This document shows positions 43,592-54,328 of a stretch of 64,000 bases of DNA, piece by piece. The stretch comes from Limosilactobacillus fermentum (lineage in GTDB: Bacteria > Bacillota > Bacilli > Lactobacillales > Lactobacillaceae): positions 444,546-508,545 of the forward strand of contig NZ_CP040910.1 in the NCBI RefSeq assembly GCF_013394085.1, written 5' to 3'. Below the pieces are notes generated by a model. That model was not told where the DNA came from and ran no database searches. It was given only the letters and a program-made list of their open reading frames with translations. A program made the position numbers and the translations under genes. Position 1 is the first letter of the stretch; each line of letters begins with the position of its first letter.

Positions 43592-44797
43592 ATGGCTAAA
43601 TTAACGGTTGAAGATTTAGACTTGGCCGGCAAGAAGGTCTTAATGCGCGTTGACTTCAACGTGCCGATTAAGGATGGTGTTGTTGGCGACGACAACCGGA
43701 TTGTGGCTGCTTTGCCAACCATCAAGTACGTATTGGACCACCAGGGGAAGGCAATTCTCTTCTCCCACCTGGGCCGGATCAAGAAGGAAGACGACAAGCC
43801 GGGTCTGTCCATGCGTCCGGTGGCAGAACGCCTTTCTAACCTGCTGAACATGCCGGTAACCTTTGTACCGGTTACGGAAGGTCCGCAATTAGAAGACGCC
43901 ATCGCCAAGATGGAAGACGGCCAAGTACTGGTGGTTCAAAATACCCGTTACGAAGACGTTAAGGACGGCGAATACGTTAAGCGCGAATCTGGTAACGATC
44001 CAGAATTGGGTAAGTACTGGGCATCCTTGGGTGACCTCTTCATCAACGATGCCTTCGGGACTGCTCACCGTAAGCACGCCTCCAACGTGGGGATTGCTTC
44101 CAACATGCCAGGCAAGGCAGCGGCGGGCTTCCTGATGGAAAAGGAAATCAAGTTTTTAGGTGACGCCGTTACCAACCCAGTACGCCCATTTGTTGCCATC
44201 TTGGGTGGTGCCAAGGTTTCCGACAAGATCGGGGTTATCAACAACCTGCTCGACAAGGCTGATAAGGTCATTGTCGGTGGGGGGATGACTTACACCTTCT
44301 ACGCTGCCAAGGGCATCAAGATCGGGAACTCCCTGGTTGAAGAAGACAAGATTGACGTTGCTAAGGAAATCTTGGAAAAGGCTGGCGACAAGTTAGTCTT
44401 ACCAGTGGATAACGTAGTTGCCGACAAGTTTGCCAACGACGCTAACACCAAGGTGGTTGAAGGCGACATCGATGACGGCTGGATGGCCTTAGACATTGGT
44501 CCAAAGTCAATCGAAGAATTTAAGAAGGTGCTGGCAGACGCTAAGACCGTTGTTTGGAACGGCCCAATGGGTGTCTTTGAAATGAGTAACTTTGCCAAGG
44601 GAACCTTGGAAGTTGGTCAATTCTTGGGGACGCTTGAAGGCGCAACGACGATCGTTGGTGGGGGTGACTCCACGGCGGCCGCTAAGCAACTGGGCATTTC
44701 TGACAAGTTAACTCACATCTCCACTGGTGGGGGAGCTTCATTGGCCTACCTGGAAGGGGACGTTCTTCCGGGGATTGCTGCCATTTCTGATAAGTAA
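43592..44797 (+). CDS. pgk: Phosphoglycerate kinase
   Basis: Pgk makes ATP from 1,3-bisphosphoglycerate. The 401-residue protein has the N-terminal substrate motif [11 protein letters not shown] (about 18-28), [20 protein letters not shown], the C-terminal nucleotide domain with [13 protein letters not shown] and the late motif [22 protein letters not shown] precedes the ATG. Length is normal. It is the second glycolytic gene of the gap-pgk-tpiA-eno series, with a hairpin after it. Confidence 0.98.
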   Translation: MAKLTVEDLDLAGKKVLMRVDFNVPIKDGVVGDDNRIVAALPTIKYVLDHQGKAILFSHLGRIKKEDDKPGLSMRPVAERLSNLLNMPVTFVPVTEGPQLEDAIAKMEDGQVLVVQNTRYEDVKDGEYVKRESGNDPELGKYWASLGDLFINDAFGTAHRKHASNVGIASNMPGKAAAGFLMEKEIKFLGDAVTNPVRPFVAILGGAKVSDKIGVINNLLDKADKVIVGGGMTYTFYAAKGIKIGNSLVEEDKIDVAKEILEKAGDKLVLPVDNVVADKFANDANTKVVEGDIDDGWMALDIGPKSIEEFKKVLADAKTVVWNGPMGVFEMSNFAKGTLEVGQFLGTLEGATTIVGGGDSTAAAKQLGISDKLTHISTGGGASLAYLEGDVLPGIAAISDK

Positions 44798-44802
44798 ACT
44801 TG

Positions 44803-44839
44803 AAAGGGGTTGGAAAGAAAAAGTTTCCCACCCCTTTTT
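44803..44839 (+). terminator. Hairpin between pgk and tpiA
   Basis: AAGGGGTTGGAAA and TTTCCCACCCCTT pair around GAAAAAG and are followed by T5. Confidence 0.85.
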
Positions 44840-44902
44840 CGTTTTTTTGTGGAATACAGAGTAGGTTGAATTCCATGTTCTTTTTTACGTGGGGGTGATT
44901 GA

Positions 44903-45670
44903 ATGCGAAAACCATTGATTGTCGGCAATTGGAAGATGTATAAGACAATTACGGAAGCGGTCGATTACGTTGACCAAATCAAAGACGCCCTGCCGGATCC
45001 GGAACAAGAAGAAGTGGAGTTGGCGGTGCCAACCCTCTTTTTGGAGTCGCTCGTCGAACACACCCGGGGGACCAATTTAAAGATTGTAGCCGAAAACTGC
45101 TTTTACCAAGACGAAGGGGCCTTTACTGGTGAGACCAGCCCCTTGGCCCTGCGTGAATTAGGAATTAAGCACGTCATCATCGGCCATTCAGAGCGGCGCC
45201 GCTTGTTTTATGAAGACGACGCCACGATTAACAAAAAGGTCCATGCTGCCTTGAGCGCCGGAATTTGCCCGATTTTGTGCGTCGATGAAACGATGAAACG
45301 CAAGCAGGAGCACGATCGGATTGTCTGGGTGGTCAGCCAAGTCATTTCCGGCCTCCAAGGGGTCAAAGAAAGCGAGCTTTCGCGGGTGACGATCGCCTAT
45401 GAACCAAGCTGGGCAATTGGTAGTGGTAACGAGGCGGCCACCCCGCAAGAAGCCAATGAGGGGTGTTACCTGATTCGCCAAACGATTGCCCACCTCTACA
45501 ACGATGAAGTTGCCAACCAAGTACGGATCCTATACGGGGGTAGCGTTAATTTGTCTAACATCAAGACCTTAATGCAAAAAGACGATATTGACGGGGTTTT
45601 GATTGGACGGGCTAGTTTGGACGCCACCACTTTTTTAGAGATGGTTAACTACCAACGCTTTGGTCACTGA
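44903..45670 (+). CDS. tpiA: Triosephosphate isomerase
   Basis: TpiA interconverts dihydroxyacetone phosphate and glyceraldehyde 3-phosphate. The 255-residue barrel has VGNWKMYKT (catalytic Lys, near 12), the catalytic His in IIGHSERRRLF (near 94), the catalytic Glu in AYEPSWAIGSG (near 171) and YGGSVNLSN near the end. The strand-5 segment reads LCVDET where CVGET is usual; the change is away from the catalytic residues. A GGGGGTGATTGA leader precedes the ATG. Confidence 0.97.
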   Translation: MRKPLIVGNWKMYKTITEAVDYVDQIKDALPDPEQEEVELAVPTLFLESLVEHTRGTNLKIVAENCFYQDEGAFTGETSPLALRELGIKHVIIGHSERRRLFYEDDATINKKVHAALSAGICPILCVDETMKRKQEHDRIVWVVSQVISGLQGVKESELSRVTIAYEPSWAIGSGNEAATPQEANEGCYLIRQTIAHLYNDEVANQVRILYGGSVNLSNIKTLMQKDDIDGVLIGRASLDATTFLEMVNYQRFGH

Positions 45671-45708
45671 TGGACTGTTTAAATTTCCCAGGAAATTAGC
45701 GATCTGAC

Positions 45709-47109
<1,401 letters not shown>

Positions 47110-47122
47110 TTTGGTTGATTAA

Positions 47123-47163
47123 AAAGAGACCGGAAGAAACCCTGTTTTCTTCCGGTCTTTTTT
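47123..47163 (+). terminator. eno terminator
   Basis: AAGAGACCGGAAGAAA and TTTTCTTCCGGTCTTT form a strong hairpin with a T run. Confidence 0.92.
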
Positions 47164-47196
47164 AATTTCTGGTGATAATTTGATGAGACCCGCTTA

Positions 47197-47225
47197 TTGC
47201 CCCCTCGGGACGGATCGCCTATAAT
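47197..47225 (+). promoter_or_regulatory. Promoter of the amino-acid permease gene
   Basis: TTGCCC (47197-47202), 17 bases, consensus TATAAT (47220-47225). Confidence 0.8.
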
Positions 47226-47258
47226 GAAAAATAGTTGTTTTGGCGCTTTGCCATCGTC

Positions 47259-47280
47259 AAGGGGGCACGGTCCCCCTTTA
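47259..47280 (+). other. Hairpin in the permease 5' leader
   Basis: AAGGGGG-CACGGT-CCCCCTTT forms a strong stem between the promoter and the ribosome-binding site (GAGAGG, 47286-47291). Only three T residues follow; it may be an attenuator or a mRNA-stabilising hairpin. Confidence 0.6.
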
Positions 47281-47302
47281 ACTTAGAGAGGAATTGAAAA
47301 TA

Positions 47303-48697
47303 ATGAAACAGCAATCAAGTGGGGCGCCCGAACTGCGGCGTTCGATGACAGCTGGTCAAATGGAGATGATCTCCTTAGGGGGAGCCATCGGGGTTGGTTT
47401 GTTCATGGGGTCGACGTCGACGATTAAGTGGACGGGACCATCGGTGATTTTAGCTTACGCCTTCGTTGGTTTGATTCTCTACATTGTCATGCGGGCCCTG
47501 GGAGAAATGATTTACGTTAACCCGGGGACCGGCTCCTTTGCCGATTACGCTACCGAATACGTTCACCCAATTGCCGGTTACTTAGCTAAGTGGGCCAACG
47601 TCTTTGAATACATCGTCGTCGGGATGTCGGAAGTGGTGGCCGCCACGGAATACCTGCAGTACTGGTGGCCACACACCAAGCCCTGGGCGGCTGGGTTGGT
47701 CATCATCGCCTTCTTGGCCCTCGCTAACTTAGCCAGCGCCAAGGCTTACGGGTCATTAGAGTTTTGGTTTGCGATGATCAAGGTAATCACCATTATCCTA
47801 ATGATCCTTTTGGGCTTTATGGTTATCTTCTTTGGCTTTGGTAACGGCGGGCACCCCACCGGCTTTTCCAACCTGTGGAGCCACGGCGGGTTCTTTACCG
47901 GCGGCATTTCGGGCTTCTTCTTTTCGATGTCAATCATCGTCGGTTCCTACGAGGGGATTGAGTTGCTGGGAATTTCGGCCGGGGAAGTAGCTAACCCACA
48001 ACAGGCGATTGTTAAGTCGGTCAAGTCAGTCCTCTTCAGGATCCTGATCTTCTACGTTGGGGCGATCTTTGTGATTGTCACCATCTACCCGTGGAACCAC
48101 CTAAGTGCGGTGGGGTCGCCGTTTGTTTCCACCTTCGCCAAGGTGGGCATCACCGCGGCTGCCTCTTTGATTAACTTCGTGGTCCTGACGGCCGCCCTTT
48201 CCGGGGCCAACTCGGGGATCTATTCTTCAAGCCGGATGCTCTTTAAATTGGCTCACGAGGGCGATGCGCCTAAGATTTTTGGCCGCTTGTCCAAGCACGT
48301 GGTTCCGGACATGGCGATCCTGGGGATTTCTGGGGGGATTTTACTTGGCTTCATTGCCGACATTTTCGCAACGGTCTTTTCAAAGACGACCACCGATATG
48401 TTCGTGATTGTCTTCTCGTCTTCCGTTTTACCGGGGATGATCCCGTGGTTTGTGATCCTCTTGGCTGAGTTGCGCTTCCGCAAGCACAACCCGTCCCTAA
48501 TGAAGGATCATCCCTTCAAATTACCTTTGTACCCCCTATCTAATTACTTCGCCTTTGCCATGCTGGTGGTGATTGTGGTCTTCATGTTCGTTAACCCAGA
48601 TACCCGGATTTCAGTGATTGCCGGGACGGTCGTCTTGGTGGTGGCCGTTTTAGCCTACCTGATCCGGTACCGGGGCAACTTGCGAAAAGAAAATTAG
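47303..48697 (+). CDS. Amino acid permease, APC/AAT family
   Basis: A 464-residue plasma-membrane amino acid:proton symporter with about twelve hydrophobic helices. The family start MISLGGAIGVGLFMGSTSTIKWTGPS and the loop EYIVVGMSEVVAATEYLQYWWP place it in the amino acid transporter (AAT) group with AroP, CycA and ProY; the substrate cannot be decided. SYEGIELLGISAGEVANPQQAI is the conserved block after helix 5/6. Start at ATG 47303, after GAGAGG; a TTG at 47294 is in frame but closer to the leader. It has its own promoter and terminator. Confidence 0.9.
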   Translation: MKQQSSGAPELRRSMTAGQMEMISLGGAIGVGLFMGSTSTIKWTGPSVILAYAFVGLILYIVMRALGEMIYVNPGTGSFADYATEYVHPIAGYLAKWANVFEYIVVGMSEVVAATEYLQYWWPHTKPWAAGLVIIAFLALANLASAKAYGSLEFWFAMIKVITIILMILLGFMVIFFGFGNGGHPTGFSNLWSHGGFFTGGISGFFFSMSIIVGSYEGIELLGISAGEVANPQQAIVKSVKSVLFRILIFYVGAIFVIVTIYPWNHLSAVGSPFVSTFAKVGITAAASLINFVVLTAALSGANSGIYSSSRMLFKLAHEGDAPKIFGRLSKHVVPDMAILGISGGILLGFIADIFATVFSKTTTDMFVIVFSSSVLPGMIPWFVILLAELRFRKHNPSLMKDHPFKLPLYPLSNYFAFAMLVVIVVFMFVNPDTRISVIAGTVVLVVAVLAYLIRYRGNLRKEN

Positions 48698-48704
48698 CTT
48701 AAAC

Positions 48705-48745
48705 AGGTGGCGACGCTTTCAGCCCTAAGCGCCGCCCTTTTTTTG
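48705..48745 (+). terminator. Permease terminator
   Basis: GGTGGCGACGCTT and AAGCGCCGCCC pair around TCAGCCCT, followed by T7. Confidence 0.9.
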
Positions 48746-48754
48746 TGCTAAAAT
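48746..48754 (+). promoter_or_regulatory. Extended -10 promoter motif of the ClC gene
   Basis: TGCTAAAAT lies directly after the previous terminator and 33 bases before the GTG start. Confidence 0.5.
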
Positions 48755-48786
48755 AATTTGGTAACTTACAAGGGGGCTCTGGAGTA

Positions 48787-50337
48787 GTGTTCAGATTTAA
48801 ATTTTTAAAGTATAGCAACGCCCGGTCGGTGGGACGGGCAATTGTGATTGGGGTGGCCGTTGGGTTAGTGGCCTCGGTCTTTCGGTTGGCGATTCAAGAC
48901 GTCTTGGTCCTCACCAAGCTGGCCTTTTTGTTCTTCCACCAGCAGCCGCTATGGCTATTGGCGTGGGTAGCGGTAACCGTCCCGTTAGCCCTTTTCTTGG
49001 GGCGGATGGCCCAAAAGAACCCCAACATTAAGGGCTCGGGGATTCCGCAAGTCGAAGGTCAGTTAACGGGCCAGTTCGACGAGCAATGGTGGCCAGTCTT
49101 GTGGCGCAAGTTCTTTGGGGGCATCCTTTCCATCGGTCCCGGTCTCTTCTTGGGACGGGAAGGACCGTCAATTCAAGTCGGGGCCACGGTTGGCCAAGGC
49201 ATCGTCGAGGGGCGGGGAAAGAAGAAACTGACCGCCATTGAGCGTCGGGTGGGGATCGCCTCCGGAGCGGCTGCTGGGCTTTCGGCGGCCTTCAACGCCC
49301 CGATCGCCTCCTCAATGTTTGTCTTAGAAGAGGTTTACCATAACTTCTCCCCGTTAGTATGGCTATCGGTGTTTATTTCCTCGATCAGTGCCAACTTTGT
49401 GTCGATGCAATTCTTTGGCCTCAAGCCGGATTTAGACCTGCCCCACGAAATGTATTTCCCGGTCAATCAGTACGGGTACCTATTGTTATTAGGGCTCTTC
49501 TTGGGGATTTTAGGGCGGCTGTATCAGTACGTGATCCTACGGCTAGGGACGTGGAGCCGCAAGGTAACGTGGTTTAAGCCCGCTTGGTACCCGGTGATCC
49601 CATTCTTGTTGGTGATTCCAATTGCTTGGTGGTGGCCAAACACGCTGGGGGGCGGTAACGGGTTGATTATTAGTTTGACCAACCTGCCGACCTCAGTGAG
49701 CCTCTTTTTGTGGTTGTTTGTCCTCCGGTTTGTCTTCTCCATGATTTCCTACGGTTCTGAATTGCCCGGGGGGATTTTCTTGCCGATTTTGACCTTGGGA
49801 GCCGTTCTCGGCGGGCTGTACTGCGTCATTTTGATTCACCTGGGCCTAATTCCGGCGCGCTTTTTAGCCAACTACGTGATTTACGCCATGGCCGGCTACT
49901 TTGCCTGCATTTCCAAGGCGCCCTTCACGGCGATCCTGTTGATTACGGAAATGGTGGGTTCCCTAGCCCACCTCATGCCGTTAGCGGTGGTGGCGGTGGT
50001 GGCCTACCTAGTCGTGGACGTCTTAGGCGGTGCTCCCGTCTACACGGCCATGTTTGAAAGCTTCATTCATCGTCAACCACACCAGTCCCTGGAGGGGATT
50101 ACGCAGATGACGACGACCATCTACGCCGGGACCGCCCTTGACGGCGCCTTAGTTAAAGACTACCCGTGGCCACCATCCTGTTTGATTTTAATGGTTTACC
50201 GGGGCGAAGAAGAAATCGTTCCCCACGGTGATACCCGCCTCCAGGTCGGTGACACCCTAGTAATCCAGCTAACCGGGGCCAGTCACCTCAAGTCCCAACA
50301 AGCGATCATTAGCGGTGCCCACCAGGTGATTGATTAG
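48787..50337 (+). CDS. ClC chloride channel/transporter with TrkA-C domain
   Basis: A 516-residue ClC-family anion channel or H+/Cl- exchanger of the plasma membrane. The selectivity motifs are GSGIPQVEG (near 78), GREGPSIQVG (gating Glu near 125) and the third GGxFxP-type motif GGIFLPILTLGA. After about ten helices, a C-terminal TrkA-C/RCK_C domain (about 440-516, with RLQVGDTLVIQLTG) follows, as in other Firmicutes ClC proteins; it may bind a small ligand. Start is GTG at 48787 after AAGGGGGC. In acid-forming bacteria such proteins support acid tolerance, which is inference here. Confidence 0.93.
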   Translation: MFRFKFLKYSNARSVGRAIVIGVAVGLVASVFRLAIQDVLVLTKLAFLFFHQQPLWLLAWVAVTVPLALFLGRMAQKNPNIKGSGIPQVEGQLTGQFDEQWWPVLWRKFFGGILSIGPGLFLGREGPSIQVGATVGQGIVEGRGKKKLTAIERRVGIASGAAAGLSAAFNAPIASSMFVLEEVYHNFSPLVWLSVFISSISANFVSMQFFGLKPDLDLPHEMYFPVNQYGYLLLLGLFLGILGRLYQYVILRLGTWSRKVTWFKPAWYPVIPFLLVIPIAWWWPNTLGGGNGLIISLTNLPTSVSLFLWLFVLRFVFSMISYGSELPGGIFLPILTLGAVLGGLYCVILIHLGLIPARFLANYVIYAMAGYFACISKAPFTAILLITEMVGSLAHLMPLAVVAVVAYLVVDVLGGAPVYTAMFESFIHRQPHQSLEGITQMTTTIYAGTALDGALVKDYPWPPSCLILMVYRGEEEIVPHGDTRLQVGDTLVIQLTGASHLKSQQAIISGAHQVID

Positions 50338-50399
50338 CAATTTAGGCTTTTCTATGTTAAACTCTAAGGGTTATAGTGTGAGCAGATAGGAGGAAGATC

Positions 50400-50639
50400 G
50401 TGGAAAATACGTTAATGACCCTGTTTTTGATCGATTGCGTGGTCATGATCGCGTGCGTGATGATGCAGCCGGCCAAAAACGATAACGATTCGATGTCTGC
50501 TTTGACCGGGGGAAGTGGCGACCTCTTCTCCCGGCGGAAGGCGCGGGGCTTCGAAGCCGTTATGCAAATCGTAACTGTCATTGTGGGAATCATTTTCTTT
50601 GTTCTTGCTTTGGCGCTGGTTTACGTTTCCTCACATTAG
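50400..50639 (+). CDS. secG: Protein translocase subunit SecG
   Basis: SecG is the small accessory subunit of the SecYEG channel. The 79-residue protein has two hydrophobic helices (about 4-22 and 54-76) joined by a glycine/polar loop with MMQPAKNDNDSMSALTGGSGDLFSRRKARG, the SecG signature. The start is GTG at 50400 after AGGAGGAAG. It is followed by an attenuator-like hairpin and then rnr, smpB, the conserved secG-rnr-smpB order of Firmicutes. Confidence 0.95.
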   Translation: MENTLMTLFLIDCVVMIACVMMQPAKNDNDSMSALTGGSGDLFSRRKARGFEAVMQIVTVIVGIIFFVLALALVYVSSH

Positions 50640-50643
50640 TAGT

Positions 50644-50673
50644 GAGCGCCTCCGTTTAACGGGGGCTTTTTTT
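50644..50673 (+). terminator. Hairpin between secG and rnr
   Basis: AGCGCCTCCGTT and AACGGGGGCT pair, followed by T7; rnr starts 19 bases later, so partial read-through is likely. Confidence 0.75.
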
Positions 50674-50691
50674 GAACGCGAAAGGAATAAG

Positions 50692-53085
50692 ATGACAGAT
50701 TTAAAGACACAAATACTAGACTACCTCACGGAAAACGCGGCCCTGAGTTTCTCGGCCGAAAAGTTGGCCCGGGTGCTTTCAATGACCAGTGCGGACGAAT
50801 TCACCCCCCTGGTGCAGGCCCTCGTTCAATTAGAGCGGGAAGGAAAAGTGGAAGTGACGGATGATGGTGAATTTAAGCTGGTTCCCCAGGTAAAGGAATT
50901 CACTGGCGTTTTTCACCGTAACCCCAAGGGCTTTGGCTTTGTTTCCTATGACCCGGAAATGCCAGATATTTTCATTAACCCGGACCACACGATGTACGCC
51001 CTAACCGGTGATGAAGTGGCCGTTAAGATCTTACAAGCGGGCGATCCAACCCGCGACCAGAGGCCGGAAGGGGAGATCACGAAGATCATTACCCGCTCCT
51101 ATGACCACGTGGTGGGGGAATTTAAGAACATGACGATGGGCAACTTCATCGGTGAAGTGATTTTAAAGGATAAAAAGCTGGGGAGCCTCCGCTTTTACGT
51201 GACCGGCGATGGGATTCACCCGCAGGATAATGAAGTGGTCACCGCAAGCATTGCGACCTACCCAAGCGAAGACGCTCCGGAGGTGATGACTGGGCCGGCC
51301 CTGGAAGTGATCGGGGATAAGGATGAACCCGGCGTCGACATTCTTTCGGTGGTGTACGCCCACGACGTTCCCCACGAATTCCCAAAGGAAGTTTTGGACC
51401 AAGCCAACCAAATCCCGTTGACCGTCCAACCAGAAGAAAAGGCGGGGCGCCCGGATTTAACTGACCAACCCTTGGTAACGATTGATTCAATTGAGTCTAA
51501 GGACTTAGACGACGCCGTGGTGGCTTGGAAGCTTGATAACGGCAACTACCACTTGGGGGTCCACATCGCCGACGTTTCCCACTACGTTCAACCGGGAACG
51601 CCACTGGACGAAGAGGCCTTCAAGCGGGGGACGTCGGTTTATTTGACCGACCGGGTAATTCCAATGTTGCCGCGGCGCCTTTCCAACGGGATTTGTTCCC
51701 TTAACCCGGGTGAAGAACGGTTAGCCATGTCGTGTGAAATGGAAATTGACCCCCAAGGAAACATCGTGAGCCACGAGATCTTCCCGTCGGTGATTCGTTC
51801 GCACGCCCGGATGACCTATAAGAGTGTCAACGCCATTTTAGAGGCCCACGATGAAAAGACCCGCCAGGAATATAAGGAACTGGTACCGATGTTTGAAACG
51901 ATGGCCGACTTGCACCGGATCTTGCTCAAGCACCGCCACCAACGGGGGGCAATTGACTTCGAAGCCCCGGAAGCGAAGATCATCGTCGACGAGAATGGTC
52001 ACCCAACCGACATCCAATTACGCGACCGCGGGCTGTCGGAACGGATGATCGAATCCTTCATGCTGGCGGCTAACGAAACGGTGGCCAAGCACTACGATTT
52101 GATGCACGTACCATTCCTCTACCGGATCCACGAACACCCGGATACCGAACGGATTAAAAACTTTGCTGAATTCCTCTCCGTTTTCGGGATTAACATGCCG
52201 GGGGACCTCGCCAACGTTGAGCCAAAGATGTTGCAAAAGGTGCTTAAGCAAGTTGCCGGCACGCCAGAGGAACAAATGGTCCAAACGATGATGCTGCGCA
52301 GTATGCAACAGGCCAAGTACTCCGAAGATGAGCTAAGCCACTTTGGGCTGGGGGCCCAGTACTACACCCACTTTACGTCGCCGATTCGTCGTTACCCGGA
52401 TACGACCGTTCACCGCTTGATCAAGTGGTACAAGGAAAACGGGACTACCGAAGAGGCCAAGGCCAAGTACCGGGATCGCCTAGCGGAAATTGCTGAACAC
52501 ACCTCAGTGACGGAACGGCGGGGGATTGATACCGAACGCGACGTCGATTCGATGAAAAAGGCTGAGTTTATGGAGGACCACGTGGGCGAGACCTTTGACG
52601 CCGTTGTCTCTTCCGTAATGAAGTTTGGCCTCTTCGTTGCCTTGGAGAATACGGTTGAAGGTTTGATTCATATCTCGGTGATGAACGATGACTACTACGA
52701 GTACATCGAAAAGCACATGGACTTGGTCGGCCGGGACCACCACCACATCTTCCAGATTGGTCAACCAGTAAAGGTTAAGCTATTGCGGGTTGATAAGGAT
52801 CAACGCGAAGTTGACTTCGAGCTGGTGAACGCAGATGAAGCGCCGCTGACTAAGCTGCGGGCACCACGGCAAAATGACCGCCGCAACGGTCGTGGTCGCG
52901 GTAACGGTAATGGACGGCGCAATAATAACGGGCGCCGTCACTTCTCCGATGACCACGATCGTGATAACGGGAGTCGTAACACCACCCAGATCAACCGGGG
53001 GCAAACTCGTCACCGTGGCGACCGGGATAATAATGGCAACCGCAATCGTCGCCGCAACGGTAACGGACAAAACCGCCGCCACTAG
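50692..53085 (+). CDS. rnr: Ribonuclease R
   Basis: RNase R is a processive 3'-5' exoribonuclease that unwinds structured RNA and, with SmpB-tmRNA, degrades faulty messages. The 797-residue protein has an N-terminal helix-turn-helix-like region, cold-shock domains ([16 protein letters not shown]), the RNB catalytic domain with the acidic cluster [12 protein letters not shown] (near 265) and [19 protein letters not shown], an S1 domain ([20 protein letters not shown]), and a 70-residue Arg/Asn/Gly-rich tail, probably RNA-binding. AAAGGAATAAG precedes the ATG at 50692; the longer in-frame reading overlaps secG and is rejected. Confidence 0.97.
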   Translation: MTDLKTQILDYLTENAALSFSAEKLARVLSMTSADEFTPLVQALVQLEREGKVEVTDDGEFKLVPQVKEFTGVFHRNPKGFGFVSYDPEMPDIFINPDHTMYALTGDEVAVKILQAGDPTRDQRPEGEITKIITRSYDHVVGEFKNMTMGNFIGEVILKDKKLGSLRFYVTGDGIHPQDNEVVTASIATYPSEDAPEVMTGPALEVIGDKDEPGVDILSVVYAHDVPHEFPKEVLDQANQIPLTVQPEEKAGRPDLTDQPLVTIDSIESKDLDDAVVAWKLDNGNYHLGVHIADVSHYVQPGTPLDEEAFKRGTSVYLTDRVIPMLPRRLSNGICSLNPGEERLAMSCEMEIDPQGNIVSHEIFPSVIRSHARMTYKSVNAILEAHDEKTRQEYKELVPMFETMADLHRILLKHRHQRGAIDFEAPEAKIIVDENGHPTDIQLRDRGLSERMIESFMLAANETVAKHYDLMHVPFLYRIHEHPDTERIKNFAEFLSVFGINMPGDLANVEPKMLQKVLKQVAGTPEEQMVQTMMLRSMQQAKYSEDELSHFGLGAQYYTHFTSPIRRYPDTTVHRLIKWYKENGTTEEAKAKYRDRLAEIAEHTSVTERRGIDTERDVDSMKKAEFMEDHVGETFDAVVSSVMKFGLFVALENTVEGLIHISVMNDDYYEYIEKHMDLVGRDHHHIFQIGQPVKVKLLRVDKDQREVDFELVNADEAPLTKLRAPRQNDRRNGRGRGNGNGRRNNNGRRHFSDDHDRDNGSRNTTQINRGQTRHRGDRDNNGNRNRRRNGNGQNRRH

Positions 53086-53105
53086 ACTGCAAAGGAGGGA
53101 ACAGA

Positions 53106-53579
53106 ATGGCGAAAAAGAACCACCAGGGGCTCGACGCCAACCTGATTGCCCAAAATAAAAAGGCTCGTCATGACTACACGGTTACCGACACCTTTGAAGC
53201 TGGGCTCGTTTTAACCGGGACCGAAATCAAGTCGGTGCGTGCACGGCGGGTCACCCTAAAGGATGGCTACGCCCAATTTCATAATGGTGAACTCTGGTTA
53301 ATGAACGTCCACATTGCCGAATTCGCGGGTGGTAACATCTTTAACCACGACCCGTTACGTAACCGGAAGCTCTTATTGCACAAAAAGGAGCTCAAGAAGT
53401 TACAAGGCGAATTAACGGCCAAGGGGGTTACCCTCGTACCGTTAAAAATGTACTTGAAACACGGCTACGCCAAGGTGCTCTTGGGCCTTGCTCAAGGGAA
53501 GCACGAGTACGATAAGCGTAACGCCATTAAAAAGCGTGAGCAGGACCGCCAGATTGATCGGGTCATGAAGCATTACTAA
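53106..53579 (+). CDS. smpB: SsrA-binding protein SmpB
   Basis: SmpB binds tmRNA and brings it to stalled ribosomes in trans-translation. The 157-residue protein has the family blocks [56 protein letters not shown] and the basic C-terminal tail [16 protein letters not shown], which enters the mRNA channel. GGAGGGAAC precedes the ATG. It follows rnr by 20 bases, fitting their joint role. The tmRNA gene itself is not in this window. Confidence 0.98.
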   Translation: MAKKNHQGLDANLIAQNKKARHDYTVTDTFEAGLVLTGTEIKSVRARRVTLKDGYAQFHNGELWLMNVHIAEFAGGNIFNHDPLRNRKLLLHKKELKKLQGELTAKGVTLVPLKMYLKHGYAKVLLGLAQGKHEYDKRNAIKKREQDRQIDRVMKHY

Positions 53580-53588
53580 TAAAAGCCA

Positions 53589-53625
53589 AAAGCCCAACCG
53601 CCGAAGTTATCGGCGGTTGGGCTTT
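53589..53625. terminator. Bidirectional terminator between smpB and the LURP-like gene
   Basis: AAAGCCCAACCGCCGA and TCGGCGGTTGGGCTTT form a perfect hairpin between convergent genes. Confidence 0.93.
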
Positions 53626-54188
53626 GTAATTGGACTGGTGGTTACTAGTGGGGACAGTCCCCGGAGCGGGTGGGGATCATCGACCCTGCGGGGGTGCCAG
53701 GTAACCGCTAGTTCGTGATCGGGACGGTGGGACCAGTGGTTTAGGATGGTGGCCACTAAAATGGCGAGGGGTTCTTCGTCTTGGTCGGCAATGTGAACTG
53801 CTTGGTAGAGCCCCCCGGTGTCTTCAAGGGGACTAGTTGAAAAGACCAGCCGGTTCCCTTGATAGACCCGGTAACGGTCAGAGAGGGGAGAGCCGACCAC
53901 CATCCAGTTGAGCCCACGGATGTAGATGACCTGGCGTACAAACCCTAGCGATTTAGCGATCACGCCAACCCGTTGGCGGTTTTGGTAGAGAACAAATTTG
54001 GGCCACAGCCCTAGCGTAACCTGCTTCACCTCAGCGAGCAGGCTCCCTTGCATGGTATACAAGGAAAGAACGTCTTGGCGCAGCCCCCACTTACCGGTAA
54101 GCAAGTAACATGCATTATTGAATTCATCGTGAACGATGGTGGTTGCCTGACGTTGACCACCGTGCTCACGTAGGTATAGGGTGCGCAC
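53607..54188 (-). CDS. LURP-one/YxjI-like (tubby-fold) protein
   Basis: A 193-residue protein resembling YxjI/LURP-one-related proteins: RTLYLREHG, NNACYLLTGKWG, LSLYTMQGSLLAEVKQVTLGLWPKFVLYQNRQRVGVIAKSLGF and a repeating beta-strand pattern continue to about residue 150. The fold is a tubby-like barrel; function is unknown. The Pro/Arg-rich C-terminal 35 residues overlap the terminator region and are less conserved-looking. GGGAGGGA fits a GTG start at 54188; a TTG one codon earlier is in frame. Confidence 0.7.
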   Translation of the reverse strand: MRTLYLREHGGQRQATTIVHDEFNNACYLLTGKWGLRQDVLSLYTMQGSLLAEVKQVTLGLWPKFVLYQNRQRVGVIAKSLGFVRQVIYIRGLNWMVVGSPLSDRYRVYQGNRLVFSTSPLEDTGGLYQAVHIADQDEEPLAILVATILNHWSHRPDHELAVTWHPRRVDDPHPLRGLSPLVTTSPITKPNRR

Positions 54189-54257
54189 CAAAATCCCTCC
54201 CTTAAAGATTAGCTATCTGTATTCTAACAGGAACTGCGCTTAATTTCACGAATCGAC

Positions 54258-54275
54258 AACGAAAACGGTTTCGTT
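54258..54275. promoter_or_regulatory. Palindrome/cre-like site between divergent genes
   Basis: AACGAAA-ACGG-TTTCGTT has 7-bp perfect arms. The core CGAAAACGGTTTCG matches the CcpA cre consensus (TGWAANCGNTNWCA) except for the outermost bases. It lies between the LURP-like gene and ung, in a position to control either. Confidence 0.55.
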
Positions 54276-54301
54276 CAAGGCTACTCCCGCTTGGGTGAGT
54301 G

Positions 54302-54310
54302 TGCTAAAAT
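54302..54310 (+). promoter_or_regulatory. Extended -10 promoter motif of ung
   Basis: TGCTAAAAT lies 18 bases before the GTG start at 54329, giving a very short leader. Confidence 0.5.
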
Positions 54311-54328
54311 GTTTACGAGGTGGCAGAA

